From assembly GCF_029846175.1 (NCBI RefSeq), contig NZ_JARWAC010000010.1:62001-126000 (forward strand): a DNA stretch of 64,000 nucleotides, given 5' to 3'. The position numbers and the translations under genes are program-made. Under the pieces are notes generated by a model. It worked only from the letters and a program-made list of their open reading frames with translations, had not been told where the DNA came from and searched no databases. Source of the stretch: Sphaerisporangium sp. TRM90804 (GTDB lineage Bacteria; Actinomycetota; Actinomycetes; Streptosporangiales; Streptosporangiaceae). Positions 36,401-44,449 of the stretch are shown in pieces. Every line of letters starts with the position of its first letter. Position 1 is the stretch's first letter.

Positions 36401-37786
36401 CTCCATGATCCGGAGCAGTTCCGCGATCCGGGTCTCCGCCAGCTCCCGATCGGTGGCGACCATCCGGCGACAGGCCAGGTCGGGCCGGTGCGGGAGGGTG
36501 TGCGGCAACCACGTCGCCCACTCCCAGTCCGGTGCCGTGTCCTCACCGGAGAAGATCACGAGGCCGAGGTCGTGCGGCGCGTGCAGCGTCGCCGCCTGCG
36601 CGACGAGCGCACGGGCGATCGGCAGGATCGCCGCGCGCGGCCCAGCCACCCCGGCGACACCCGCGGCGACCAGGTCGAGAGCCACCGGGACGGCGTAGAC
36701 GGTCGGCGGCTCCTCGGCGTCCGCGCCCTGACCTGTGAGCCGGACGTCGGCCGGTCGGTCGGCCAGCCCGACCCGCAACCGCCCGAAGTCATCGTTGTCC
36801 GGCCGGCGTTCGAAGAGGCGGCCGGACGGGCCGGTCGCGATCCGCGTCACCGCCGCCGGGTCGGGCAGCGCCTCACGGGCGGCCTTCTCCTGCGCGACCG
36901 CGATCGCGCCCAGCCTGGCCCGGACGGTGTCCATCTCGCTCTCGTACGCGCGAAGTTTCTCCTTGTACTCCCCGCGGCCGCTGCGGCGTTCGGTGATGAC
37001 GTGGGCCACGGCCATCAGCGGCGACAGCGCCAGGAAGATCAGGAACATGGCGGAGCTCGGCATCAGCGCGTAGACGACTCCGCCGAGCACGAGCGGCAGC
37101 AGCACGGTGGCCAGCGGGAAGCGGATGCCCTTCGGCTGGTCGGGCGCGGACGGAACAGCCACTTCTGGACGTCTCCGTGGCGGAGCGATCCTGGGCGGGC
37201 GGTTGAACCGGCGTACACCACCCGCCTGGTCGAGTTCGGCGTCACCTGAGGCAGCGGGTCTGACGGTGACCATGGACTCGCCGATCCGCACCAGGTCACC
37301 CGCGGGCACCGGCGTGTCCGCGCCGATGCGGTGGCCACGCCAGCCGACGCCGTTGCGTGAGCCCGCGTCGGCGACCACCACGGTGCCGTCCGCGCCAAGG
37401 CGCAGTTCGGCGTGCCGTCGGCTGACCTCGGGATCGTCAAGCACCAGCCCGGCTCCCGGCGCCCGGCCCACGAGCACCGCCGCGTCGTCGCCGAGCGGCA
37501 CGGCGGTCCCGGCGGCGGGCCCGCCCACCACGGCGGCCTCCCAACGGGACGCCGGAACCGCCGCCGGAGTGGACGAGGGCGCGAACGCCAGACGAGCGCC
37601 GGTGCGCAGCGAGGTGGCGGAGAGCGGCTGGTCGGGCCGCAGCCACTCCGACTCCAGATACAGCCGCGCGTCCGGCGTGCGGCCGATCGCCTCGACCAGG
37701 CCTCGGACGGTGGCCGACTCGCCCGCGCTGATCAGCAGCGGCGTTGCGGTCCCACCCTGGTCGACGATCGTGACCTCGTACTCCAT
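33449..37786 (-). CDS. eccC: FHA-containing FtsK/SpoIIIE ATPase of a type VII secretion-like system (EssC/EccC-like)
   Basis: 1445 residues. N-terminal ubiquitin-like region (1-90), an FHA domain (about 95-180, VLVGRAPGAGLVLDDPEVSR and RNGVGW), two transmembrane helices (about 230-275), then three P-loop domains. D1 has the full Walker A GTSGAGKS near residue 640 with Walker B RLVIVIDEFATLV. D2 (GMARSGRST, near 970) and D3 (GPPRSGRSA, near 1264) have Arg for the Walker Lys. In EccC, D1 is the force-generating ATPase and D3 binds substrates. N-terminal FHA is the Firmicutes EssC layout. The RBS GAAGGAG precedes ATG 37786; WXG100 gene lies just upstream. Confidence 0.92.
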   Translation of the reverse strand: MEYEVTIVDQGGTATPLLISAGESATVRGLVEAIGRTPDARLYLESEWLRPDQPLSATSLRTGARLAFAPSSTPAAVPASRWEAAVVGGPAAGTAVPLGDDAAVLVGRAPGAGLVLDDPEVSRRHAELRLGADGTVVVADAGSRNGVGWRGHRIGADTPVPAGDLVRIGESMVTVRPAASGDAELDQAGGVRRFNRPPRIAPPRRRPEVAVPSAPDQPKGIRFPLATVLLPLVLGGVVYALMPSSAMFLIFLALSPLMAVAHVITERRSGRGEYKEKLRAYESEMDTVRARLGAIAVAQEKAAREALPDPAAVTRIATGPSGRLFERRPDNDDFGRLRVGLADRPADVRLTGQGADAEEPPTVYAVPVALDLVAAGVAGVAGPRAAILPIARALVAQAATLHAPHDLGLVIFSGEDTAPDWEWATWLPHTLPHRPDLACRRMVATDRELAETRIAELLRIMEERRSGLRSGVSQGRRLLLVLDGVRRARSLTGLADLLAEGPGVGIYAVCLDRSESDLPDECRTTVVADSSGGRARVSGADVPDEEVLTDHLPQELADKISGSLAPIRVLGARFSEDGDLPERVRYLDLARLGARPHRDEVLARWAAQPSGRGTTALIGVDGTGPVAVDLRRDGPHTLIAGTSGAGKSELLQTLVASLALGNEPDALNLVLVDYKGGSAFAECRDLPHCVGMITDLDGRLTDRALASLTAELRRRETILAEAGAKDIEDYWARTGGRLPRLVIVIDEFATLVEELPDFITGVVGIGMRGRSLGVHLVLATQRPGGVVNADLRANVNLRLCLRVTRPDESTDVIDVSDAASISRLHPGRAYLRTGHGDLSTLQCARVGWPRDDAPDARARADVVTVARRRITELGRARLVDGLAGPDEGHAGDTDLTALVAAIREAAEHSGVSAPPSPWLPPLPDRLTIPLAEDGGAPPPIAHIGLADLPASQAQSPFLLDLELAAPTVIAGMARSGRSTALRTLAASLAAAGSPADLHLYVLDHGNRALTSLEALPHCGAYVEATETDRTTRLLDLLTSQMTERAQILAANGHASLREQRATAAPSDRLPYLVLLIDQYESFLAQHAETDGGRLVETLDGLLRRGAAVGILIVLTTDRSGFTHRLAGTAATRLVLRQADRDDAAVFGADPRAMSATPPGRAMAIPAGMEVQIALLTPDPDGAAQAAAVEDLAKRLADRWERLPATARPHRIDRLPVSIDLAALEELRGTRVTSTPSTCTVGAGGDHLRPIDVDLVDTDSVFLVSGPPRSGRSAALAAIVSSLHGRENGELSVLLCCPRRSPLMELADLPGVVAALHGSAIATDLEETIARTRRPLAVVVDDAERLSEGLAADVLDRLVHTARDDGNLVIAAGTTDDLATFRYRNWIASLRRARSGLLLNPTSYVDGEVFEVKLPRSTGGGQIAGRALLIRRGQSTSVQVPRVAPR

Positions 37787-37810
37787 GGCAGTCGCTCCTT
37801 CACCCCGGGC

Positions 37811-38161
37811 TCAGCGGCCGTGGTCGATCGCCTCGGTGTCGCGGGCGTGGGCGTGCATCGCCGTCTCGGCGTCCTTGAGCGCGAGCTTCATCCGCTCCAG
37901 CGTCGGCGTGAACTCCTGCATCGACTGCTGCATGCGCTGCAGGCCGGGCCGGAACTCGCTCTCCCACTGGTTGTCGAACGAGGTGGCCCGGCGGCCCTTC
38001 CAGTCCATGCCCTTCACGCCTGCCGTGAGCGTGCCGATCATCGTCTGCATCCGGTGTATCCCGGCGTTCATGTCGCGGATCAGGGCGGTGGTCTCGACGT
38101 CCGCCTGGTGGCCGAACTTCCGGGCCAACTCGTCTGCCTGCGCCGGGTCGAGCTGGTACAT
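37811..38161 (-). CDS. WXG100-family secreted protein
   Basis: 116 residues, helix-turn-helix of ESAT-6 type with the turn motif DWKGRRA (W-x-G). No signal peptide. RBS GGAGAAG precedes ATG 38161. Such proteins dimerise, are exported by EccC/EssC-type ATPases and help activate them through D3. It is 24 nt upstream of the ATPase gene on the same strand, the canonical substrate-motor pairing. Confidence 0.9.
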   Translation of the reverse strand: MYQLDPAQADELARKFGHQADVETTALIRDMNAGIHRMQTMIGTLTAGVKGMDWKGRRATSFDNQWESEFRPGLQRMQQSMQEFTPTLERMKLALKDAETAMHAHARDTEAIDHGR

Positions 38162-38307
38162 GCGCTTCTCCTGTCGTCCGTTTGACTGGATCCGACGTTA
38201 GGAACGAGACAGGGGTGGGTGGAATCGGAAGCCCTCCCCAATGCCCCCGCGCCGGATGGGGAGGGTTTCCGATATCCCGGCGAACCGGGCGCGGCGAAGC
38301 TGACCGG

Positions 38308-38673
38308 GTGAGCAACGTAGCTATCCTCACCGCCCGCGTGGAGGCCCTGCGCGACGCGGCAGCAGAGGCCGAGGGCCACGCCCAGGCGTGCCGGTCGGCG
38401 GCCAGACGAATCCAGGGCATCACCACCGCGCTGTCCGGGGTGCCCATCGACACTGGCGGAATGCGCTCCAAATCCGTCCGGGTCGAACGGGCGAAGACCA
38501 AGGCGGACGGCGCGGCCGGGACAGTTCGCTCCACTCGCGCAGCATTGGACAGGATGATGGGCGAACTCCAGGCCATCGCCCGCAAATACGACCACAAGGC
38601 CGACGCCGTCCGAGCCGATCTCCGGGCCGCGAAAAGCCGGCTCGCGGCGGCCCTGCTTGAAGGGACCGGATGA
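38308..38673 (+). CDS. Coiled-coil protein of the WXG100 locus
   Basis: 121 residues, GTG start, almost entirely helical with heptads (VAILTARVEALRDAAAEAEG and AVRADLRAAKSRLAAALLEG). It has the length of ESX helpers but lacks W-x-G and the usual C-terminal YxxxD/E. Divergent from the WXG100 gene with 146 nt between starts. Probable chaperone or partner of the next protein. Confidence 0.75.
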   Translation: MSNVAILTARVEALRDAAAEAEGHAQACRSAARRIQGITTALSGVPIDTGGMRSKSVRVERAKTKADGAAGTVRSTRAALDRMMGELQAIARKYDHKADAVRADLRAAKSRLAAALLEGTG

Positions 38674-38674
38674 C

Positions 38675-39517
38675 ATGTCGGCGTTCAACCTGCGGATCTT
38701 CGTGTTCGACGAACTCTTCGCCGCCGACGAGTCCCTACGCGGGCAGGCCCGGCGGGTACGTGAGGCGGCCGCCGACCTCACGATGCAGTCGGGGGATCTG
38801 CCGCCCGAAGCGCAGCAGGTCCTCGCGGGGCTGCCGTCGCTGCGCGGCCGGCTCGAACGCGCCGCGGACGCGCTGACGGCGGCGGCGGAGTCATTCGGTG
38901 AGACCGGCACCGCGGCCAAGAAGGCCGACAGACCTGGCATCGTGCCCGCCTTCGGCAAGGCGCTGAAGGAGAATTACGCACCGCCGGGCGAACATGGCCC
39001 GCTCGGCCCCTACACCTGGCTGTTCGGGCGGCTGACCACCGTTAACAGCATCGCGATCAAATTGCTTCGCCATCGATACGGCTACGCCCACGCCCAGAAC
39101 GACCCGCGCTGGCGCACCTTGCTCGCCGGCCCCAAGTTGCATCCTCAGTTAAGGACCTTGGTCGACCGAGCCGACAAGTTCGGCAAGGTGGCGGGTCACG
39201 CCGGCCGCACTGTGCACGCGTTCAACAACCGCTTACGGGATGGCGCGAGTGTGGGCAAGGCGACCGCGGGGGCGCTGGGCGAATCAGCCACCGTCGGCGC
39301 GTGCGCGATGGCCGGTGCCAAGGCGGGCGCGGCGGTTCCCATCCCCCACCCGGGAGCCAAGTTGGCGCTCGGCATCGGCGGTACATTCGTCGGCGGAGCC
39401 GCGTGTTCCGCTCCTGGCAAGTGGTTCGGTGACAAGGTCGCCGATGTGGCGGGCAAGGTCGGCAGGCAAGTCAAGGATCTGCTCCCCAAGCCGCCCAGGA
39501 TCCGAGTGCCGTGGTGA
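38675..39517 (+). CDS. Candidate type VII secretion substrate with glycine-rich hydrophobic domain
   Basis: 280 residues. An N-terminal amphipathic helical part (to ~90) resembles WXG-like targeting regions. The middle is basic, and residues ~205-260 form a Gly/Ala-rich hydrophobic hairpin (ACAMAGAKAGAAVPIPHPGA, then ALGIGGTFVGGAACSA) like the transmembrane hairpins of pore-forming toxins. No catalytic motif is recognised. ATG 38675 is favoured over an in-frame TTG at 38657. Flanked by a coiled-coil helper and an EspG-like gene. Confidence 0.7.
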   Translation: MSAFNLRIFVFDELFAADESLRGQARRVREAAADLTMQSGDLPPEAQQVLAGLPSLRGRLERAADALTAAAESFGETGTAAKKADRPGIVPAFGKALKENYAPPGEHGPLGPYTWLFGRLTTVNSIAIKLLRHRYGYAHAQNDPRWRTLLAGPKLHPQLRTLVDRADKFGKVAGHAGRTVHAFNNRLRDGASVGKATAGALGESATVGACAMAGAKAGAAVPIPHPGAKLALGIGGTFVGGAACSAPGKWFGDKVADVAGKVGRQVKDLLPKPPRIRVPW

Positions 39518-40224
39518 ACACAACCGACATCATCTCGCTGACCGGCGACGAGCTCACCGCCATCGCCCACGGCCTTGGCGCGGGGTCGTTTCCCGGAGTC
39601 GGCGCGAGCTGCTACGACGCCGTCGGTCCCGAGCTCCACTCGGTGCTGGACCACGGCTTCCTCATGTCGCTCGTCGCCCGTGGCCTGCTCGCCCCGGACG
39701 GAGACGGGGTGCTGCAACCGTCCGAGGAACTGGCCATGCTGATCGGCGCGGTGGGAGATCATCGGGCCCACCTATCCGTGGAGCAGACGGCCTCCGAATC
39801 GGTGATTCGGTGGGAGGCCATGATCAGCGACGCGGGCGTGGTGCTGCATCTCGTGGACGACCCCATCCACCTCTTCGCCCTCGACCCGGCTGGCACCGAC
39901 CTTGGCGTGGTCCTGGCGGACCTCGTCGACCGGTCGGAAGGCTGCGGGGAGTCCGGGCGACGACGGCGATGTGCTTCAAAAGCAGCCGGCCTGGACGATG
40001 TCGTCCAAGCCCCTGAAGGCGGCTGGCGACGGGTGACCCGGCTGGCCCGCGCCGACGTCAAAGGCGGCGCCCGGGTTGCCGGCTCCCTGGCGATCCTCGA
40101 CGGAGGCCCGGGTCAGATCTGGCTGGTCCACGAGGACGACGCCGATGACATGCTGATCGCCACCCCGGTTTCGGACTCCGAAGTGGACGCGGCGCTGCAC
40201 GCGATGGCCGTCCACGGACACTGA
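39514..40224 (+). CDS. EspG-like/secretion-associated protein
   Basis: 236 residues, GTG start overlapping the preceding stop. The layout, LTGDELTAIAHGLG, LVARGLLAPDGDGVLQPSEE then beta strands such as IRWEAMISDAGVVLHLVDDP and GQIWLVHED, recalls actinobacterial ESX-associated EspG-type chaperones, but similarity is weak. If so it would keep the upstream substrate soluble. It could instead be an immunity protein for that candidate toxin; three overlapping genes favour a functional unit. Confidence 0.6.
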   Translation: MNTTDIISLTGDELTAIAHGLGAGSFPGVGASCYDAVGPELHSVLDHGFLMSLVARGLLAPDGDGVLQPSEELAMLIGAVGDHRAHLSVEQTASESVIRWEAMISDAGVVLHLVDDPIHLFALDPAGTDLGVVLADLVDRSEGCGESGRRRRCASKAAGLDDVVQAPEGGWRRVTRLARADVKGGARVAGSLAILDGGPGQIWLVHEDDADDMLIATPVSDSEVDAALHAMAVHGH

Positions 40225-40240
40225 CGTTCAATCGAGCAAC

Positions 40241-40265
40241 GGCCCGGCGGTCTGACCGCCGGGCC
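40241..40265. terminator. Bidirectional terminator hairpin
   Basis: GGCCCGGCGG, loop TCTGA, CCGCCGGGCC, followed by ATTTC. It separates the convergent EspG-like and transglutaminase-like genes. Confidence 0.85.
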
Positions 40266-40271
40266 ATTTCG

Positions 40272-42320
40272 TCATCTCAGGAGGGGCCGTGGATCGAGGA
40301 CCGCGCCGAGCCGTCGGGCGGGTGGCATCGTCGCCCGCACCTCGCCTTGGATCCGGGCCGCCGCCGTCCAGGCGTCGGAGCTGAGCGCGGGGTCAGGTTC
40401 CTCCGGTGCGTACACGGCCCGGTCGACGGTCTCAGCGAGGGTCGGTAGGGTGCCCGCGAGACCGGCGGCGGCCACGATCTCCCCGGTGGTCTGCGCCGGT
40501 CGCATAGGTATCCCGGCCTCCTGGAGGCGGTCGAGCGTCTCCCGCCACGCGCCCAGGATGGAGAGCCGATGGGAGGGCGAGCGCCGCCTCCTGGCCCGGC
40601 GGACCGCCTTCGCCAGGGGTGTCGCCGCGACGAGCAGCGCGACGACCGCCAGCACCAGGGGCGCCAGCAGAGGCGCGACGGAGCCAGCAGGTTCGGCCGC
40701 CACGTCGTCCTCCTCGACGGGGGTGGGGACGGCAGGAGGCGGGGACGCGTCGGCATCCTGGAGCGGATCGTCCAGCGGGGTGGATTTGCTGATGGTTTGC
40801 GGCGCGTCCGGCCGGGTGCCGATCGTGTTCCGCCACGGGCTCGGGTCGACACCGACCCAGCCGAGGCCGGCGAAGTGGACCTCGACCCAGGCGTACACGT
40901 GCCGGCCTTCCGCGACGAAGGCGTCACCGGTGTAGTCGGGTCGCAGCCCCATCACCACCCGGGCCTCATAGCCGAGGTGCCTGACCATGACGGCGTACGC
41001 GCTGGCGTACTGCTCGCTGGTACCGCGTCTGTCGCGGAGCAGTCGCAGGAGGTGGAAGTAGCCGTGCCCGGCCGGCGCTTCGGCGGACTGGTCGTACCGG
41101 AAGCCGCCGCCCTTGGTGAACGCGCGGTAGAGGGCGAGGATCTGGTCCGGTCCCGGAGACCAGCCGGAGACCGCCTTGCGGACGAAACTGCCGATCTGCG
41201 GCGGCACCGCCGGGGTCAGGGGCGCCGAGGCCCGCGTGGGCGTGGCCGCGAGGATCTCCTCGAAGGTCGCCTTGGTGATAGCCGAGGACGCCGAATAGCG
41301 GGTGGGTGGCGCGATGTCGTCGGGGACGGCAACGTCGCCGGTGATCTCGTCGACGCCGAGGCCGGGCACCGAGACCTCAGTGGCGCGTCCGGCGGTGAGG
41401 AGCCAGTCGAGTTCGCCCGCCTCCACGTTCACCCGCTGGGTCAGCGTGACCCGGCGGCCGGCCGGTTCCCGGCCCATCGGCAGCGTTCCGCCGGCGCGAC
41501 GGAAGTCGCCCTCGACCGTCCAGTAGGAGCCGTCGAACCTGGTCAGCGTGGTCATCCGCAGCAGGCTGCCGGGCTGGGACGCGGTTCCGGTGACGCGCAG
41601 CAGCCGGGGGCCGTCACGCAATGCCGCATACTGCTGGAGCGGGCTCACCCCTGTACGCGGCAGGACCGGGGCGGCCACGAGGTCGCGGACGTCCGCGGGC
41701 GACCGGCCGAGCACCGGCGCGACGGGCCCGAGCAGCGCGCCAGCGGCGACCGCGACGACAGCCGTGAGCGCACCTCCGGCGAGCGTCGAGGGCGAGGGCG
41801 CGTCGGGCTGGGCGGCGACGAGCAGGGCGACCAGCAGAGCCACCACAGGAAGTGCGTACCACCCGGGCAGCGGCGGCCCCGAGGCGCCGAGCGCCAGCGC
41901 GAGCAGCAGACACGCCAGCAGTGGCGCGATTGCCAACAGCAGCCGGGCGGCGTGCATCGCGAGCAACCCAGCGGCCAGGGTCCCCCAGCCCGCCGCGACC
42001 GCGACGGCGGCCAGCGCCGGGCCGGACGGCTCCGCGGGCACCGCGCCGGTGAGCAGCCGCCACGGGCCGTCGACCAACCCGATGCCGCTGCCGGTGGCGA
42101 CCATGGCTGCGACCACCACCAGGGCGGCGCCCGTCAGCGTTGACGCGACCGGTGGCACCCGCGGGAGCGTCAGGGCTGCCGCGCAGGTAAGCGCCGCCGC
42201 CGCCATCACGGCGGCCATCGCGATCACGAAAGCGTTAGACACGCCGCCGAACACCGGCCAGAACGCGAATCCGGCGAGCACTCCGAGTGCCTCCGCGACG
42301 ATGACCCGCATGGCCCTCAT
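40272..42320 (-). CDS. TgpA-like transglutaminase-domain membrane protein, catalytic Cys replaced by Ser
   Basis: 682 residues, ATG overlapping the DUF58 stop (ATGA). Five to six N-terminal transmembrane helices, a periplasmic transglutaminase-like domain, one more helix and a cytoplasmic DUF4129-like tail. In the domain the nucleophile segment reads RGTSEQYASAYAVMVRHLG, so the Cys position is Ser435. The His (GRHVYAWVEVHF) and Asp (VGVDPSPW) of the triad remain. Longer upstream frames are shadows of DUF58. With DUF58 and MoxR it forms a common three-gene module thought to act on envelope or secretion complexes. Confidence 0.88.
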   Translation of the reverse strand: MRAMRVIVAEALGVLAGFAFWPVFGGVSNAFVIAMAAVMAAAALTCAAALTLPRVPPVASTLTGAALVVVAAMVATGSGIGLVDGPWRLLTGAVPAEPSGPALAAVAVAAGWGTLAAGLLAMHAARLLLAIAPLLACLLLALALGASGPPLPGWYALPVVALLVALLVAAQPDAPSPSTLAGGALTAVVAVAAGALLGPVAPVLGRSPADVRDLVAAPVLPRTGVSPLQQYAALRDGPRLLRVTGTASQPGSLLRMTTLTRFDGSYWTVEGDFRRAGGTLPMGREPAGRRVTLTQRVNVEAGELDWLLTAGRATEVSVPGLGVDEITGDVAVPDDIAPPTRYSASSAITKATFEEILAATPTRASAPLTPAVPPQIGSFVRKAVSGWSPGPDQILALYRAFTKGGGFRYDQSAEAPAGHGYFHLLRLLRDRRGTSEQYASAYAVMVRHLGYEARVVMGLRPDYTGDAFVAEGRHVYAWVEVHFAGLGWVGVDPSPWRNTIGTRPDAPQTISKSTPLDDPLQDADASPPPAVPTPVEEDDVAAEPAGSVAPLLAPLVLAVVALLVAATPLAKAVRRARRRRSPSHRLSILGAWRETLDRLQEAGIPMRPAQTTGEIVAAAGLAGTLPTLAETVDRAVYAPEEPDPALSSDAWTAAARIQGEVRATMPPARRLGAVLDPRPLLR

Positions 42321-43471
42321 CCGACGTCTCCATTGATCATGCGGTGCCAGGCGGCGGTTGCCTCGACCGCCGAACGGGCGATCAGCATGCCGATTCCAGG
42401 ACGGCGGCGGACCCCTGTGTTTCCGCTCGCCGGATCGATCATCGCTAGCACGACCGGCGAGAATCGGCGGCGCTGCTCGGAGAGCCGGGCCATCGCGGCA
42501 GGCTCCAGCTTCCCAGTGACCACGACCAGCGCCCCCCCGGACGACAGCCGGTCCAGTCCGCCGACGAGATCGGCCTCGTTCGTGGGCTGCGCGAGGGCCA
42601 GGCGGTCGAGGGAGCCGGTGGCGCCGGTGGCGACCACGTCTGCCGGCCGCTCGCCCATGATGTGGAGCGTTACAGGGCGGCCGATGCGTTCGACCGCGCG
42701 CACCACCGACGCCGCGAACTCCACGGCCTCCTCGAACGCGTCGGCGTCCAGGGCCGAAGGGTGGGCGTCGAGCATCACGGTCGTGCTGGGTTCGGTGGTG
42801 TCCACGTGTTCCCGTACGGTCAGCACGCCGGTACGGGCGGTGGACCGCCAGTGGATGCGGCGGGGGTCGTCGCCGGGCACGTACTCCCGAAGAGAAGAGA
42901 ACGTCACGGTGCCCAGCCGTGCGTTGTCGGTAGTCCGGCCCTCGTAGTCGAGGACGACCCCGACGGGCAGCGGGGGGATCGGACGGACCCGCGGGTGCAC
43001 CCACAACACCCCGTCGCCGGTCTGGCGCTGCCGCCACGCGAACAGGCCGGCCGGATCGCGCCGCTCCACCGTCAGCGGCCCGAGCCGCAGCCGCCCACGT
43101 CGGTCGGCCCACACCGGGAAGTGCACGGCCCGTCGCCCTCTACCGGCGAGCGCGCGGACCGTGAGCGGGACCTCTTTGCCGCTGACCAGGTCGACGGCGG
43201 TGAAAGCGGGCGCCGGCCACCGCGACTTGTTGCGCACGTCGAGCCGGCCTTCGGCGGGCTCCCCGACCGTCACCCGGTCGGGCCGAACCGCCCGGGTCAG
43301 CACGACCGAGGGCCGGATCGCGACCGCCGCCGCGGCTGCGGCCAGCATCGCCACTCCGGCGACGGCCAGGACGACGAGCAGCCGATATCCGAGCGCGACG
43401 CCGGCCGCGTACGACACGACCGCGCCGATCGCGACGCTCACGCCGGTGCCGGTGACCGCCAGCCGCTTCAC
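42317..43471 (-). CDS. DUF58 protein (vWA-like, MoxR partner)
   Basis: 384 residues: two N-terminal membrane helices, a beta-rich region, then the DUF58 signature LREYVPGDDPRRIHWRSTAR followed by a vWA-like domain with VMLDAHPSALD. DUF58 proteins are the usual partners of MoxR AAA+ ATPases. Four-nt overlaps on both sides show translational coupling with MoxR and the TgpA-like gene. Confidence 0.92.
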   Translation of the reverse strand: MKRLAVTGTGVSVAIGAVVSYAAGVALGYRLLVVLAVAGVAMLAAAAAAVAIRPSVVLTRAVRPDRVTVGEPAEGRLDVRNKSRWPAPAFTAVDLVSGKEVPLTVRALAGRGRRAVHFPVWADRRGRLRLGPLTVERRDPAGLFAWRQRQTGDGVLWVHPRVRPIPPLPVGVVLDYEGRTTDNARLGTVTFSSLREYVPGDDPRRIHWRSTARTGVLTVREHVDTTEPSTTVMLDAHPSALDADAFEEAVEFAASVVRAVERIGRPVTLHIMGERPADVVATGATGSLDRLALAQPTNEADLVGGLDRLSSGGALVVVTGKLEPAAMARLSEQRRRFSPVVLAMIDPASGNTGVRRRPGIGMLIARSAVEATAAWHRMINGDVG

Positions 43472-44436
43472 GTTCGCTCCGCGGCGACGGGAACCGGCAC
43501 CCGTACCGTGTCGAGCACCTCCGCCAGCACGTCCGCTGCGCTCACTCCGCGCACCTCGGCCTGCGCTGACACCACCATCCGATGGGTCAGGACGGCCGAA
43601 GCGGTCGCTTTCACATCATCGGGCACGACGTAGTGCCGGCCCGCGCACACCGCGTGCGCCTGCGCCGCCCGCAACAGCGCCAGGCTGCCGCGGGTGCTCA
43701 TGCCGAGCCGGAGCGCCTCGTGCCGGCGGGTGGCATCAGCGATCGACGCGATGTAGCGGGCGATCTCCTGGGCGATGTGGACCGTCGCCACGGCGCGGCG
43801 CACCCAGTCGATCTGCTCAGGAGAGGTGACGGGCCGCAGGACGGGCAGGGCCGCGCGGGCGCGTCCGGTGAGGATCTCCTCTTCCGCCGCCGGATCGGGG
43901 TGACCCAGCGAGATCCGCATCAGGAACCGGTCGAGCTGGGCTTCGGGCAGCCGATAGGTGCCCTCTAGGTCGATCGGGTTCTGGGTGGCGACGACGAGAA
44001 AGGGCGTCGGCGCCCGGTGGGTCTGGCCGTCGACCGTAACCTGGTCCTCCTCCATCACTTCCAGCAGCGCGGACTGCGTCTTGGGGGAGGCCCGGTTGAT
44101 CTCGTCCGCGACGACCACGTTCGCGAACACTGGGCCCGGCCGGAACTCAAAGGTCCGGCGGTCCGGATCCCATACGGAGACGCCGGTGATGTCGGTCGGC
44201 AACAGGTCGGGCGTGAACTGAATGCGCTGCGACGTGCCGCCGATGCTCGCCGCCAGCGCTTTCGCCAGCGAGGTCTTGCCGGTACCGGGGAGATCCTCGA
44301 TCAGCAGGTGGCCTCCGGCGAGCAGGCAGGAGAGAGCCAGCCGGATCGCCTCTGTCTTGCCGCGCAGCAACTGTTCGACGTTGGCAGTCACCGCGTCGGC
44401 GACCCCGCGCGGGTCGGCGGAAGGGTAGGCGGTCAT
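43468..44436 (-). CDS. MoxR-family AAA+ ATPase
   Basis: 322 residues. Walker A DLPGTGKTSLA, Walker B VVVADEINRASPKTQSALLE, sensor 1 LVVATQNP and the MoxR-specific LPEAQLDRFLMRI. MoxR ATPases remodel or insert cofactors into vWA-containing partners; here DUF58 is encoded directly downstream. Part of a four-gene minus-strand operon with the kinase. Confidence 0.94.
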   Translation of the reverse strand: MTAYPSADPRGVADAVTANVEQLLRGKTEAIRLALSCLLAGGHLLIEDLPGTGKTSLAKALAASIGGTSQRIQFTPDLLPTDITGVSVWDPDRRTFEFRPGPVFANVVVADEINRASPKTQSALLEVMEEDQVTVDGQTHRAPTPFLVVATQNPIDLEGTYRLPEAQLDRFLMRISLGHPDPAAEEEILTGRARAALPVLRPVTSPEQIDWVRRAVATVHIAQEIARYIASIADATRRHEALRLGMSTRGSLALLRAAQAHAVCAGRHYVVPDDVKATASAVLTHRMVVSAQAEVRGVSAADVLAEVLDTVRVPVPVAAERT

Positions 44437-44449
44437 TTATCTGATGTCC

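Noticed and set aside
42321-43112. N-terminal extension of the TgpA-like frame
   Set aside because: Lies wholly within DUF58 in another frame and is Arg/Pro-rich; the true start overlaps the DUF58 stop.
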